Of a stretch of 38,997 nt of DNA, positions 18,057-26,049 are shown in pieces. This DNA comes from Chitinophagaceae bacterium. GTDB taxonomy: Bacteria; Bacteroidota; Bacteroidia; Chitinophagales; Chitinophagaceae. The notes below the pieces were generated by a model. It did not search any database. It saw only the letters and a list, made by a program, of their open reading frames with translations, and was not told where the DNA came from. The position numbers and the translations under genes were made by a program. The number at the start of each line of letters is the position of its first letter. The first letter of the stretch is position 1. The stretch is from contig CANCVE010000033.1 in assembly GCA_947381435.1 (NCBI GenBank), positions 1-38,997 of the forward strand, in the 5' to 3' direction.

Positions 18057-18695
18057 TTATGCTTCTGAGACAATTTGGTCATCAGAAAATATGTTAACAG
18101 CGCTTTCAGTAAAAACAAGTACATCAGCATTCATGATATCGTAAGTATTAACATCAGCTAACATGGTAGTTGTGATATTAGGAACATTACGAGTGCTTAG
18201 GTACAAACTGTCATTGTATTCGGATAATACAATAATAGTCTTCTTATCAGAAACATTTAGACTGCTAAGAATGCCAACAGCTTGTTTAGTTTTAGGAACT
18301 TCTAAATTGATATCCTCAACAACAACAATTGCAGCATCTTTTGCTTTGTAACTTAAAGCAGAGATTTTAGCTAAGTCTTTTACTTTACGATTGATTTTCA
18401 AATCGTATTTGTGTGGTTTAGGGCCAAATATTGTACCACCACCTTTATATAAAGGGTTACGAATGTTACCCTTACGAGCTCCACCAGTACCTTTTTGTTT
18501 GTGAAGTTTACGGCTAGAACCTTTAACTTCAGCACGAGTTTTTACTTTGTGCGTACCAGCACGACCTGCTGCTAAATATTGCTTAACGGCTAAGTAGATT
18601 ACGTGATCATTTGGTTCGATACCAAAAATATCTTGTGGCAATTCTACTGTCCTGCCTGTTTTTTGACCTTCTATGTTTAAAACATCAACTTGCAT
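18057..18695 (-). CDS. rplD: 50S ribosomal protein L4
   Basis: This 212-aa tunnel-wall protein also binds its own S10 leader mRNA in E. coli. The tunnel-loop segment is visible as SRKLHKQKGTGGARKGNIRN with GGGTIFGPKPHKY (about 80-105). The C-terminal Rossmann-like part ends FTESAVNIFSDDQ. The gap to rplC is 21 bp. Confidence 0.97.
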   Translation of the reverse strand: MQVDVLNIEGQKTGRTVELPQDIFGIEPNDHVIYLAVKQYLAAGRAGTHKVKTRAEVKGSSRKLHKQKGTGGARKGNIRNPLYKGGGTIFGPKPHKYDLKINRKVKDLAKISALSYKAKDAAIVVVEDINLEVPKTKQAVGILSSLNVSDKKTIIVLSEYNDSLYLSTRNVPNITTTMLADVNTYDIMNADVLVFTESAVNIFSDDQIVSEA

Positions 18696-18716
18696 CTTTC
18701 GAAAAATTAACTGTGA

Positions 18717-19334
18717 TTACTTTTGGATTAATACGATTGAACCGTTATGACCTGGTACAGAACCGCTCACTAGAATGTAGTTCTTTTCAGGGAAAATCTT
18801 AACAACCTTAAGACCTTTCATTTTAACCCTGTCACCACCCATACGACCAGCCATTCTCAATCCTTTGAATACACGTGAAGGATAAGAAGAACCACCTAGA
18901 GAACCTGGTGCTCTTGAACGATCATGTTGACCATGGGTAGCTTCACCAACACCAGAGAAACCGTGTCTTTTAACAACACCTTGGAAACCCTTTCCTTTGG
19001 TAGTACCTACAATTTCAACAGCATCTCCTTCAGAAAAAATATCTAATGATACAGTTTCACCAAGGTTTTTCTCAATTGAATAATTGCGAAACTCTTTAAC
19101 AAATCTTTTTGGAGCAGTTTGAGCTTTAGCGTAGTGGTTAAGCTCAGCTTTTGTGGTGTGCTTTTCTTTTTTGTCTACAACAGCTAACTGAAGTGCAGTG
19201 TAACCGTCGGTTTCGATAGTTTTTACTTGTGTGACAGTGTTTGGTTGGGCTTCGATGATTGTACAAGCGGTTTGTTTTCCGTCTGCAGCAAAGATGCTAG
19301 TCATCCCAATTTTTTTACCAATAATACCTTTCAT
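18717..19334 (-). CDS. rplC: 50S ribosomal protein L3
   Basis: This 205-aa protein starts [15 protein letters not shown] at the ATG at 19334. The frame stays open to a TTG near 19400, but that stretch shows no L3 homology and lies in a structured leader. The central loop that reaches the peptidyl-transferase centre is visible as [35 protein letters not shown] and [13 protein letters not shown]. It is unusual in lying about 250 bp from rpsJ. Confidence 0.97.
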   Translation of the reverse strand: MKGIIGKKIGMTSIFAADGKQTACTIIEAQPNTVTQVKTIETDGYTALQLAVVDKKEKHTTKAELNHYAKAQTAPKRFVKEFRNYSIEKNLGETVSLDIFSEGDAVEIVGTTKGKGFQGVVKRHGFSGVGEATHGQHDRSRAPGSLGGSSYPSRVFKGLRMAGRMGGDRVKMKGLKVVKIFPEKNYILVSGSVPGHNGSIVLIQK

Positions 19335-19356
19335 CATTTTTGCGGTTATGCCCCGC

Positions 19357-19494
19357 TTAAGGTGTGAAGGACATTTCGAAATAAAACTTTCGAAATTCAA
19401 TCCTCTGTTTGCTACCGACCTTTTCTGTTGTTTTCAAGAAATTTACTTGAAGAAGAAGTACCGGTAGTAAACAAACCTCGAAGGGCCTGTTCAT
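19357..19494 (-). promoter_or_regulatory. Structured rplC leader with a 45-codon upstream ORF
   Basis: The rpsJ-rplC gap is far longer than any other in the cluster. On the minus-strand RNA, GTTTACTACCG (19472-19462) can pair with CGGTAGCAAAC (19417-19407) with one mismatch, enclosing a TTCAAG/CTTGAA hairpin (19451-19433). A second hairpin has TTTCGAA arms (19395-19374). A short frame beginning MNRPFEVCLLPVLLLQ runs from 19494 to 19357 and is preceded by AGAGGATT; a second AGAGGATT occurs near 19402. This looks like a leader for control of L3 and the downstream genes, but the function is inferred from structure only. Confidence 0.4.
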
Positions 19495-19584
19495 ATTTAA
19501 TCCTCTGTTAAAGAGGTGTAGTTAGCTAAATCAGCGCTCTTTTCTTTGTAGTAACAAATTGAGAGATGACAATTTAATTATTTG

Positions 19585-19890
19585 TTAGGCTTTGATTTCT
19601 ACTTCAACTCCTGAAGGCAAATCTAATTTACTTAGAGCGTCAACAGTTTTTGATGATGAAGTGTAGATATCAAGCAATCTTTTATGCGTTGCCAATTGAA
19701 ACTGCTCGCGACTCTTTTTGTTAACGTGAGGAGACCTAAGAACTGTAAAAATTCTTTTGTGTGTTGGTAAAGGAATAGGTCCTGTTACAACAGCTCCAGT
19801 GCTACGTACTGTTTTAACAATTTTCTCAGCAGACTTGTCTACTAAGTTGTGATCGTAAGATTGTAATTTAATTCTAATTCTCTGTGACAT
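19585..19890 (-). CDS. rpsJ: 30S ribosomal protein S10
   Basis: This 101-aa protein belongs to the small-subunit head and also serves as the transcription antitermination factor NusE. Features are [20 protein letters not shown] near the N-terminus and the signature [20 protein letters not shown], followed by [13 protein letters not shown]. It is the first gene of the block, with a good promoter 30-60 bp upstream. No fusA, rpsG or rpsL lies upstream. Confidence 0.98.
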   Translation of the reverse strand: MSQRIRIKLQSYDHNLVDKSAEKIVKTVRSTGAVVTGPIPLPTHKRIFTVLRSPHVNKKSREQFQLATHKRLLDIYTSSSKTVDALSKLDLPSGVEVEIKA

Positions 19891-19919
19891 ATCCTTTACC
19901 CCATTTCAAATTGGGAGTG

Positions 19920-19950
19920 CAAATGTAGGGGTATGATTTGAATTGACAAG
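19920..19950 (-). promoter_or_regulatory. Bacteroidota-type promoter of the S10 cluster
   Basis: On the minus strand CTTG (-33 box core TTG, 19949-19947) is followed by 19 nt and then TACATTTG (19927-19920), an exact match to the Bacteroidota -7 consensus TAnnTTTG at the known 19-bp spacing. Start of transcription would fall about 20-25 bp before rpsJ. A CCCAATTT/AAATGGG hairpin lies in the short leader. Confidence 0.75.
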
Positions 19951-20016
19951 CATTTATCTAAAATATTTTTTATTTTTTTTCATTTTATCCGGTTTATTGG
20001 TACTCAGGGGTATTTT

Positions 20017-20142
20017 TACCACAAGGAACACAACGGTTTTAACTAAGAACACAAGGATTTTATTCTAGTATTTTTGCAGAACTACCAACCTTGGATTCTA
20101 TACCTTAGTGTTCTTTGTTTTTTATTAGTGTGCTTTGTGGTA
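20017..20142. repeat. 126-bp inverted-repeat element (ACCACAAAG family)
   Basis: The outer ends TACCACAAGGAACACA (20017-20032) and TGTGCTTTGTGGTA (20129-20142) are nearly complementary. Inner CTAAGAACACAAGG and CCTTAGTGTTCTTTG also pair. It fills most of the 311-bp gap between the divergent rpsJ and GH5 genes. It resembles the larger element at 34406-34591 in its AAC-ACAAAG-type words. No coding frame is visible. It is probably a non-autonomous repeat of the kind common in Bacteroidota intergenic DNA. Confidence 0.6.
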
Positions 20143-20201
20143 AAGCGCCTGAGCAGTAACTCTAGTTTTAACCCACCAGTAATAGATACTGCTTTATTAT
20201 T

Positions 20202-21236
20202 ATGCTTATGAATAAATTATACTGTCTAGTTATCATTTCGTCTGTATTACTATCTGCCTGTGTTAGTAAACCTATCAGTAAAATTAGTCAATCAAGAATA
20301 GGCATTGTACTATGTGGGGCAGAATTTGGCGAAAAACATCTGCCTGGTAAATTAAACACTGACTACATATATCCTAACAAGGTAGAACTGGCCTATTTTG
20401 CGGCAAAGGGTTTTAATCCTATTACACTTCCTTTTAAATGGGAAAGAGTGCAACGAACTATTGGTGGAGAACTTGACTCGGCTGAGATAGAAAGAATGAG
20501 AACCTTTATTACTGATTGTGAAAGTTTGAACCTTAAAGTTATATTGACCTTGCAAAACTTTGCAGCCTATAGTGCAAACGGAACTCCATACGAATTGAAT
20601 AGCCGCCATTTATCTATTGAAAATTACAAAGTCTTATGGTACAAATTAGCCACTAGTTTTAAATCGAATAATAATATATATGGCTATGATATTATGAATG
20701 AGCCTCGAGGCATATTTGGTAAGAGCTGGCAAAGGGCTGCACAACATGCTATTGATGGTATAAGAGAAGCTGATACCTTACCCTATATAATAGTAGATGG
20801 TGAGAATAGTTCATTTTCGGCGGATTGGAGTGCTGAAAATAATGGTCTTAGAAAATTGAAGGATAAGAACGATAAAATAATCTATGATGCTCACTGCTAC
20901 TTTGATTATGACCACTCTGGTAGGTATAATAATCATCATGAAGGAAGAATAACGAATGATATAGGTATAGAAAGACTAAAGCCGTTTATAAAATGGCTGA
21001 ATAAACACCATAAGAAGGGTATGATTGGCGAATTTGGCGTTCCGGCTGATAAGAAATGGATGGAGGTAATGGATCACTTTCTTACTTATGCTACGAAATA
21101 TGGGGTTGATGTATCGTATTGGGCAGCTGGACCTTGGTGGAATGATTATCCCCTATCTGTAGAACCTGCAAATGGAATAGATAAACCCCAAATGAAGGTT
21201 TTGGAGAAGTATTTGCCTGTTAGGAAGAAGTTTTAG
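20202..21236 (+). CDS. Glycoside hydrolase family 5-like lipoprotein
   Basis: This 344-aa protein has a type II signal peptide with lipobox LLSAC (C20), so it should be a lipidated envelope protein. The (beta/alpha)8 domain matches the cellulase-like GH5 clan. The acid/base is E167 in GYDIMNEPRG, the nucleophile is E277 in GMIGEFGVP, and DAHCYFDYD precedes it. Such enzymes cleave beta-1,4-linked glucans or mannans; the substrate cannot be read from the sequence. The start may be the ATG at 20202 or 20208. It stands alone between repeats, with no polysaccharide-utilisation genes nearby. A heptamer array begins 2 bp after its stop. Confidence 0.85.
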   Translation: MLMNKLYCLVIISSVLLSACVSKPISKISQSRIGIVLCGAEFGEKHLPGKLNTDYIYPNKVELAYFAAKGFNPITLPFKWERVQRTIGGELDSAEIERMRTFITDCESLNLKVILTLQNFAAYSANGTPYELNSRHLSIENYKVLWYKLATSFKSNNNIYGYDIMNEPRGIFGKSWQRAAQHAIDGIREADTLPYIIVDGENSSFSADWSAENNGLRKLKDKNDKIIYDAHCYFDYDHSGRYNNHHEGRITNDIGIERLKPFIKWLNKHHKKGMIGEFGVPADKKWMEVMDHFLTYATKYGVDVSYWAAGPWWNDYPLSVEPANGIDKPQMKVLEKYLPVRKKF

Positions 21237-21238
21237 GC

Positions 21239-21294
21239 GTTAGTGGTTAGGTGTTAGTGGTTAGGTATTAGGTGTTAGGTGTTAGTTATTAGGT
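21239..21294. repeat. Heptamer tandem array after GH5 stop
   Basis: Eight exact 7-bp units begin 2 bp after the GH5 stop codon, alternating forms such as GTTAGTG and GTTAGGT. Every unit holds TAG at its positions 3-5. Because 7 is not a multiple of 3, the TAG triplets fall in all three forward frames. Confidence 0.85.
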
Positions 21295-21343
21295 TTTATG
21301 TTATACTCATTAAAGTTTAAATGCTGCTTTACATAGTTTTGTA

Positions 21344-22288
21344 TTACAACTTAACCAACTCTACATCTATACGGTGCATGATGCCAGTTTTTAATTGTAC
21401 ACTGTTTGTGATAATTTCACTATATCCGGGTGCATTGATGGCAACTGAATATAAATCTTCACTCATTTTAATTTCGAGTATAATACCATTTGCAACTGCA
21501 ACTTTGGCTCCAGGCTGAACAGTAACTGCAAAATTGGTTATATTGACTTTTGAGACACTATCTACAACTGTAAAACGTGTACCAGTTGTTCCATTGCCTG
21601 ATACTTTTTTCAGTATGGTTGCGAAAGTGAATATTGCTACCTTGGTATGATCGGTTTCAAAAATCAGCTGGGCATCTTTCATCATGGCCATTAAAGTTGT
21701 ATATACCTTATTATTGGCTTTCATTTTGTTGCTGGTATCTCCAGGAGTAGCTTGAGAAGTAAGAAGGTAGTTTTTGTATACGGTTTCGAAGGCGGTTTTG
21801 TCGGCAGTGTAAGTAGCAACAAACGCAACAGGCATATTGGTACCCGCCATTTCTAAAGCAGCTGTATTATCGGTAATAAACAATGCCCCATCAGTTATCA
21901 TTGTATTCATTTCCTCCCAACCTTCATGGTAGGCAGCTTTGTATGATTTATTGCCCGCAGAGGCTAACATTGTGGAAGATGAAGTGGGAAATGCTTCTTC
22001 GATATAACTTTTTAGCTTCCGCTGGTTGGCAAGGCAGCTATTGGCTAATGGTACCAAGCTGATTCGGACGGATTCTGGCATTGCATTCCTAGTTTCTTGG
22101 TTGGGCAACAACTTTGCTGCTGTTAGGGCGGCTAATGCGGTAGTGGCTAATGCTGGGGTATACTTTGCTTTGAAACTTGTGAATTGAAGAATATTTGTAT
22201 CGTAGTTGGCCCAAGCGACTGCAGCAACTGTATAAAAAGATTGTTGTGAACAGCCATACAATGCGCGTACTCCTTTAAATTTTGCCAT
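21344..22288 (-). CDS. Uncharacterised protein with carboxypeptidase-like C-terminal region
   Basis: I do not recognise a named family. The ATG at 22288 (MAKFKGVRALYGCSQQ) is preferred over one 42 bp upstream; it gives 314 aa. Residues 20-230 look helical and Ala/Thr/Asn-rich. Residues 240-314 are beta-rich and read like a carboxypeptidase regulatory or SusD-like Ig fold (FTVVDSVSKVNITNFAV, then GYSEIITNSVQLKTG). No signal peptide is evident, so a cytoplasmic or non-classical location is possible. It sits alone between the GH5 gene, convergent on the other strand, and the RM locus. Its function is unknown. Confidence 0.65.
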   Translation of the reverse strand: MAKFKGVRALYGCSQQSFYTVAAVAWANYDTNILQFTSFKAKYTPALATTALAALTAAKLLPNQETRNAMPESVRISLVPLANSCLANQRKLKSYIEEAFPTSSSTMLASAGNKSYKAAYHEGWEEMNTMITDGALFITDNTAALEMAGTNMPVAFVATYTADKTAFETVYKNYLLTSQATPGDTSNKMKANNKVYTTLMAMMKDAQLIFETDHTKVAIFTFATILKKVSGNGTTGTRFTVVDSVSKVNITNFAVTVQPGAKVAVANGIILEIKMSEDLYSVAINAPGYSEIITNSVQLKTGIMHRIDVELVKL

Positions 22289-22500
22289 TATTTTTATTTT
22301 ATTCGAGCAAGGTAGACCTTTATATTCCAAACTAACAACTATAAAAAATTATATTTATTTTTAATATTTTAAGTGAGGATATTAGTTACTATGTAAGTGG
22401 TTCATTACTAGCATTGTAGGTGGTGTTTGGGAGAGGAAAAGTATTTTTGGGGGAGGGAGGTGAGATTTGACTAATAACTAGCGAATGGCTTTTTTGTAAA

Positions 22501-22530
22501 CCCTTATAGGGGCTTGAAGCCCTATAAGGG
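22501..22530. repeat. REP palindrome downstream of Y1 transposase
   Basis: Arms CCCTTATAGG and CCTATAAGGG enclose a GCTTGAAGC core with one bulged G. It lies 7 bp past the stop of the Y1 transposase gene and belongs to the family also seen at 23233-23266 and 25809-26010. On the minus strand it could also end the transposase transcript. Confidence 0.85.
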
Positions 22531-22537
22531 TGGAGGA

Positions 22538-23161
22538 TCAATATTCAATTTCATTTTGTAGTTCAACGGCATGTAGTTGAAAATCTTTATATGCTAGAAC
22601 TCCACCGTACCATTCTAATACACTTTCCCTTTCTATGCTGGTAGCTTTTTCTGATAGCATGGTTTGATATGATGAATATATCCAGTCTTCTATTGACGAA
22701 CTGAAGTTATGATGTACAGGATTATTATGGATATAATGAACCAATCTGATAAAATAGGTATCATCGGTTACTTGTTTTCTTCGTAGATAGTCAATAAACA
22801 ATGCCCCTTTTCTGTCGAACATCTTATTGTATGCCTGTGCATATCCATTGAGCATATTGCTAAATTGTTGCATCACTATCTTACTGTAATCTTTGCTTGG
22901 ATTGATAGAAGTTGGGAATTTATCCATGTAAAATTTTTCTATTGTTGCTTCATCTCTGATCTGAATAAGAAAATGGAAATGATTTGGCATTAAACAATAA
23001 GCATATACTTTACAAACAGGACTTATGTATTGACCAAACTTGGTTAGAAAGTATTGGTAGTTTGCATTGTTTCGGAATAGATTTTCATCGCCAATAGCAT
23101 GATTGAATAAGTGATAGTATCCTTCTGGTTCAAAAGTATCTGTATTGGCAGGCGTGTACAT
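22538..23161 (-). CDS. REP-associated tyrosine (Y1) transposase, RAYT-like
   Basis: This 207-aa single-domain HUH nuclease of the IS200-like Y1 type has the metal-binding HUH motif H61-F-H63 in LMPNHFHFLIQI. Candidate catalytic tyrosines Y107 and Y111 lie in NGYAQAYNKMF. DRKGALFIDYLRRKQV and HYIHNNPVHH are typical of the REP-associated branch. It is flanked on both sides by the GCTTGAAGC-core palindromes, which are its likely substrates. It lies downstream of the hsdM-hsdS fusion on the same strand. The gene appears intact. Confidence 0.85.
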   Translation of the reverse strand: MYTPANTDTFEPEGYYHLFNHAIGDENLFRNNANYQYFLTKFGQYISPVCKVYAYCLMPNHFHFLIQIRDEATIEKFYMDKFPTSINPSKDYSKIVMQQFSNMLNGYAQAYNKMFDRKGALFIDYLRRKQVTDDTYFIRLVHYIHNNPVHHNFSSSIEDWIYSSYQTMLSEKATSIERESVLEWYGGVLAYKDFQLHAVELQNEIEY

Positions 23162-23211
23162 ATAATTTTTGCTGGTGAAGGTATCGTTTAGTTTATATAA
23201 ACTGATTATTT

Positions 23212-23266
23212 AACCCTTATAGGGGCGTATAAAACCCTTATAGGGGCTTGGAGCCCTATAAGGGTT
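23212..23266. repeat. REP half-copy plus full REP overlapping hsdS 3' end
   Basis: A half copy (AACCCTTATAGGGGC from 23212) precedes a full palindrome at 23233-23266 with arms AACCCTTATAGGG and CCCTATAAGGGTT around GCTTGGAGC. The stop codon (TAG) of the hsdM-hsdS fusion lies inside the full copy, so the repeat supplies the last two codons (Pro-Leu) and the stop of that gene. Confidence 0.85.
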
Positions 23267-25781
23267 GTGTGGAACCATCCCCCCACACTTTTGCTATCCT
23301 ATCTTTTATCTTCTGTTCAAAAATTGCTATTAGTTGTTTGTTGGCATTTACCAAGGATTGCTCTTTTTCTATTTGGGCAACTATTTGGGTTTGGATTTCT
23401 ATTGGAGGAAGAGGCATTAATAAAGAGTTTAAGCTTCTGATAGGAAGTTGTGGTTGTGCCGCACCTGAAATAACACGCTTAAACTGTGCTTGACAATTCT
23501 CAGATTGAAAGAAATAGAAAAGATAATTAGAAAGGAGAACAGAATTGTCCGGTCTGAATATAAGCATACCTGAGTTGATTCTTATGTGATCGTAAGAAAC
23601 TGTATCGTTGTAATAGGCAGTATTACCTACTGTACCTCTTGTGGTTAATAAAACATCTTCTCTTTTTAATTTACCTTTTCTCAGTAATTCATCCTTCTCT
23701 TTGGTAATAAACATTAAATCATCAAAGCGAAATCCGTTTTCCCTAACATTCTTTGTACTGAGAAATAAGCAATATCCTTCTGAAGAGAAATCATCACCAT
23801 TTGGATAGTTACTTCCTCTATCTCCGTCAATAATTTCAAATGGTGCCTCCACCAACTCCACCATTTTCCACTCGGAATCAATATCTATTTTGGGTTTATA
23901 GTTTTCTACAACTGCTTTGGCACCATCTATTATTTTTTGATACCCCTCTATTTCCGCAACTATTTCTTCTTGAATGGATAGGGGCGGTAGGGGGATTTCT
24001 CTTTCTTCAATTCCTCCTTTTGTAATATGCATCATTGCAATACCACGTCCACCTTCAATTTTAATAGCTTCTGTTTCCCTATTTAAAACATGAAAAAGGA
24101 AATGTTTATTAATAATGTCCTCATCTGGGATCATCTTCCAAATGTGGTAATGGTAAATGCACTTCTCACCAACCCATATTTTAGGACCAAAAGAAGCAGA
24201 CCAAGCATATAATAAATCCCCTGCTATACAATACTTATCCTCCTCCAATTCTAAATCAGAATAGTACCAACCTCTATTTGAAAAGAAATTTCCAACTCTT
24301 AAAACTGGGTATTTACCAGAATCTAACAGCTCCTCTTGTTTATAAGCTTTACCGTTAATTACTTTACAAACATCTCCTAACTTTACAGATGGATAAACGT
24401 TCGAGACTACGCCTGTAGTTTTATATCTCTCTCCACTCAAATTATAATCTCCATTCTTTGCAAGTTCTGTTTTATTAACAGCGTGGGCAATCATGGTTTC
24501 TTTTACTTCTCCCGTAAGGGCAAAATGATGTATTAATTCAATGGCTTCTTCTAGTTGGCTGCCTTTTACGGCATTGCGTTGTGCGCCTAGGTTGTAGCCG
24601 TCGTTATCTATCTTCACAAATAGTACTTCGTTCCTCAGTTTTGCCACTTGTTTGTCCATCAACAGCATAGAGGTCTTTACGCCACTATAGGGATTGAAAA
24701 CTCCCGCAGGTAAACTTACCACAGCATACAAACTAGTGTCTACCAGCATTTTGCGTAGGTCTTTGTAGGCAGAACCACTCTGAAAGATTATGCCTTCGGG
24801 TACTATTATGCCTGCCCTGCCTTTTGGGTTTAGGTGTTCGGCTATATAATCTACAAACAACACTTCACTACGGTTACTGCCAATGCTGAACTTTTTGTGT
24901 GGACGAATGCCTCCCTTAGGACTCATAAACGGTGGATTGGCAAGTACCACATCGTAGGTTTCGTTCCAGCGTTCTTCGCTGCTGAGGGTATCATATTCGT
25001 AGATGTGTGGGGCGGCAAAGCCATGCAGGTATAGGTTTACCAAACTTAACCGCACCATATCGGGCGATATATCGTAACCTACAAAATTTTTGATGAGCCT
25101 CTTGCGTTCATCGGGGGTAAGGTTATCATTGTTTTTTTCTTTGATGTGCTTGAAGGCAGAAATGAGGAAGCCCGCCGTTCCGCAGGCAGGGTCTAGTATG
25201 GTATCATTTTTTGATGGGTTTACTATTGCCACCAAAAAATCTATGATATGCCTCGGTGTGCGAAATTGCCCGGCATCGCCTTGTGACCCCATTACAGAAA
25301 GCAGGTACTCGAAGGCATCGCCTAGCTTTTCGCTATGGGTATATACGAACTCACTGATGGTTTTCAGAAACATCTTTAGTGTTTCTGGGTCGCGATAAGG
25401 CAGGTAGGCATTTTTGAAAATATCACGGAACAGTTGTGGGATATTGGGGTTTTTATCCATCCCTACTATTGCTTCGGAATACAAGGTTAGCATCTCCGTT
25501 GCCGAAACTTTAGGATTGATCAGGTTATCCCAAGCGTACTTTTTAAATTCTATTACTTTATCCTTGGTGCGGTCGTTAGGAAATTCAGGGTCGGGGATGG
25601 TATAGTCTGAAAAGAATTTGGCTTGTCCGCCCAATTCAACGGCTTCTTTGTCCATATCGTCCATAAACTTATAAATTAAGCCAATGGTTATTTGTTCAAT
25701 CTGCGCTTTAGGGTCGGGCAATTTTCCTACTAGTATATCGCGGCAATCATCTATTCTTTTCTTCGTTTGCGTATCTAACAT
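23256..25781 (-). CDS. Type I RM methylase and specificity subunit fusion (HsdM-HsdS)
   Basis: This 841-aa protein joins two normally separate subunits. Residues 1-455 are the N6-adenine methylase: a helical N-terminal domain, then motif I ILDPACGTAGFL (about 195-206) and motif IV ANPPF (281-285). Residues 463-841 are a specificity subunit with two target-recognition regions (about 465-625 and 655-825), each ending in a helical spacer (PPLSIQEEIVAEIEGYQ and PPIEIQTQIVAQIEKEQ). No frameshift separates the parts. It lies downstream of hsdR with a REP cluster between. The recognition sequence cannot be read. The last residues come from a REP element. Confidence 0.93.
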   Translation of the reverse strand: MLDTQTKKRIDDCRDILVGKLPDPKAQIEQITIGLIYKFMDDMDKEAVELGGQAKFFSDYTIPDPEFPNDRTKDKVIEFKKYAWDNLINPKVSATEMLTLYSEAIVGMDKNPNIPQLFRDIFKNAYLPYRDPETLKMFLKTISEFVYTHSEKLGDAFEYLLSVMGSQGDAGQFRTPRHIIDFLVAIVNPSKNDTILDPACGTAGFLISAFKHIKEKNNDNLTPDERKRLIKNFVGYDISPDMVRLSLVNLYLHGFAAPHIYEYDTLSSEERWNETYDVVLANPPFMSPKGGIRPHKKFSIGSNRSEVLFVDYIAEHLNPKGRAGIIVPEGIIFQSGSAYKDLRKMLVDTSLYAVVSLPAGVFNPYSGVKTSMLLMDKQVAKLRNEVLFVKIDNDGYNLGAQRNAVKGSQLEEAIELIHHFALTGEVKETMIAHAVNKTELAKNGDYNLSGERYKTTGVVSNVYPSVKLGDVCKVINGKAYKQEELLDSGKYPVLRVGNFFSNRGWYYSDLELEEDKYCIAGDLLYAWSASFGPKIWVGEKCIYHYHIWKMIPDEDIINKHFLFHVLNRETEAIKIEGGRGIAMMHITKGGIEEREIPLPPLSIQEEIVAEIEGYQKIIDGAKAVVENYKPKIDIDSEWKMVELVEAPFEIIDGDRGSNYPNGDDFSSEGYCLFLSTKNVRENGFRFDDLMFITKEKDELLRKGKLKREDVLLTTRGTVGNTAYYNDTVSYDHIRINSGMLIFRPDNSVLLSNYLFYFFQSENCQAQFKRVISGAAQPQLPIRSLNSLLMPLPPIEIQTQIVAQIEKEQSLVNANKQLIAIFEQKIKDRIAKVWGDGSTQPL

Positions 25782-25808
25782 AATGTGTTTATCTATTTTA
25801 AATTGCCA

Positions 25809-26010
25809 AACCCTATAAGGGGCTTGAAGCCCTTATAGGGTTAATGCGAAACGAAACCACTGAACCAAACCCTATAAGGAACTCGCAACCAAAACCCTAT
25901 AAGGGCTTGAAGCCCCTTATAGGGTTAAAGCGAAGCCCTTATAGGAGTTAATGCGAAACGCCTCCCCTTGAACAAAACCACTATAAGGGCTTGAAGCCCC
26001 TTATAGGGTT
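25809..26010. repeat. REP cluster between hsdR and hsdM-hsdS
   Basis: Three full palindromes (25809-25842, 25893-25926, 25977-26010) and two half copies (about 25868-25880 and 25935-25946) lie in this gap. All share CCCTATAAGG/CCTTATAGGG arms and the GCTTGAAGC core. Short spacers contain repeated AATGCGAAACG words, so the unit was probably duplicated together with flanking DNA. Nothing coding is seen in the gap. Confidence 0.85.
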
Positions 26011-26029
26011 AACGTAGCGGTACCAAATA

Positions 26030-26049
26030 AGACGGATTAACATCCGTCT
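26030..26049 (-). terminator. Palindrome directly after hsdR stop
   Basis: AGACGGAT (26030-26037) and ATCCGTCT (26042-26049) form an 8-bp stem that begins at the base after the hsdR stop codon. On the minus strand it is followed by TATTTGG, a poor T tract. It belongs to the AGACG...CGTCT family seen at 9847, 28768 and 37972. It may act as a terminator or be only a repeat. Confidence 0.5.

Noticed and set aside
19335-19400. Extended N-terminus of L3 from a TTG start
   Set aside because: Twenty-two extra residues have no L3 similarity. The ATG at 19334 gives the normal start and the region looks like RNA leader.
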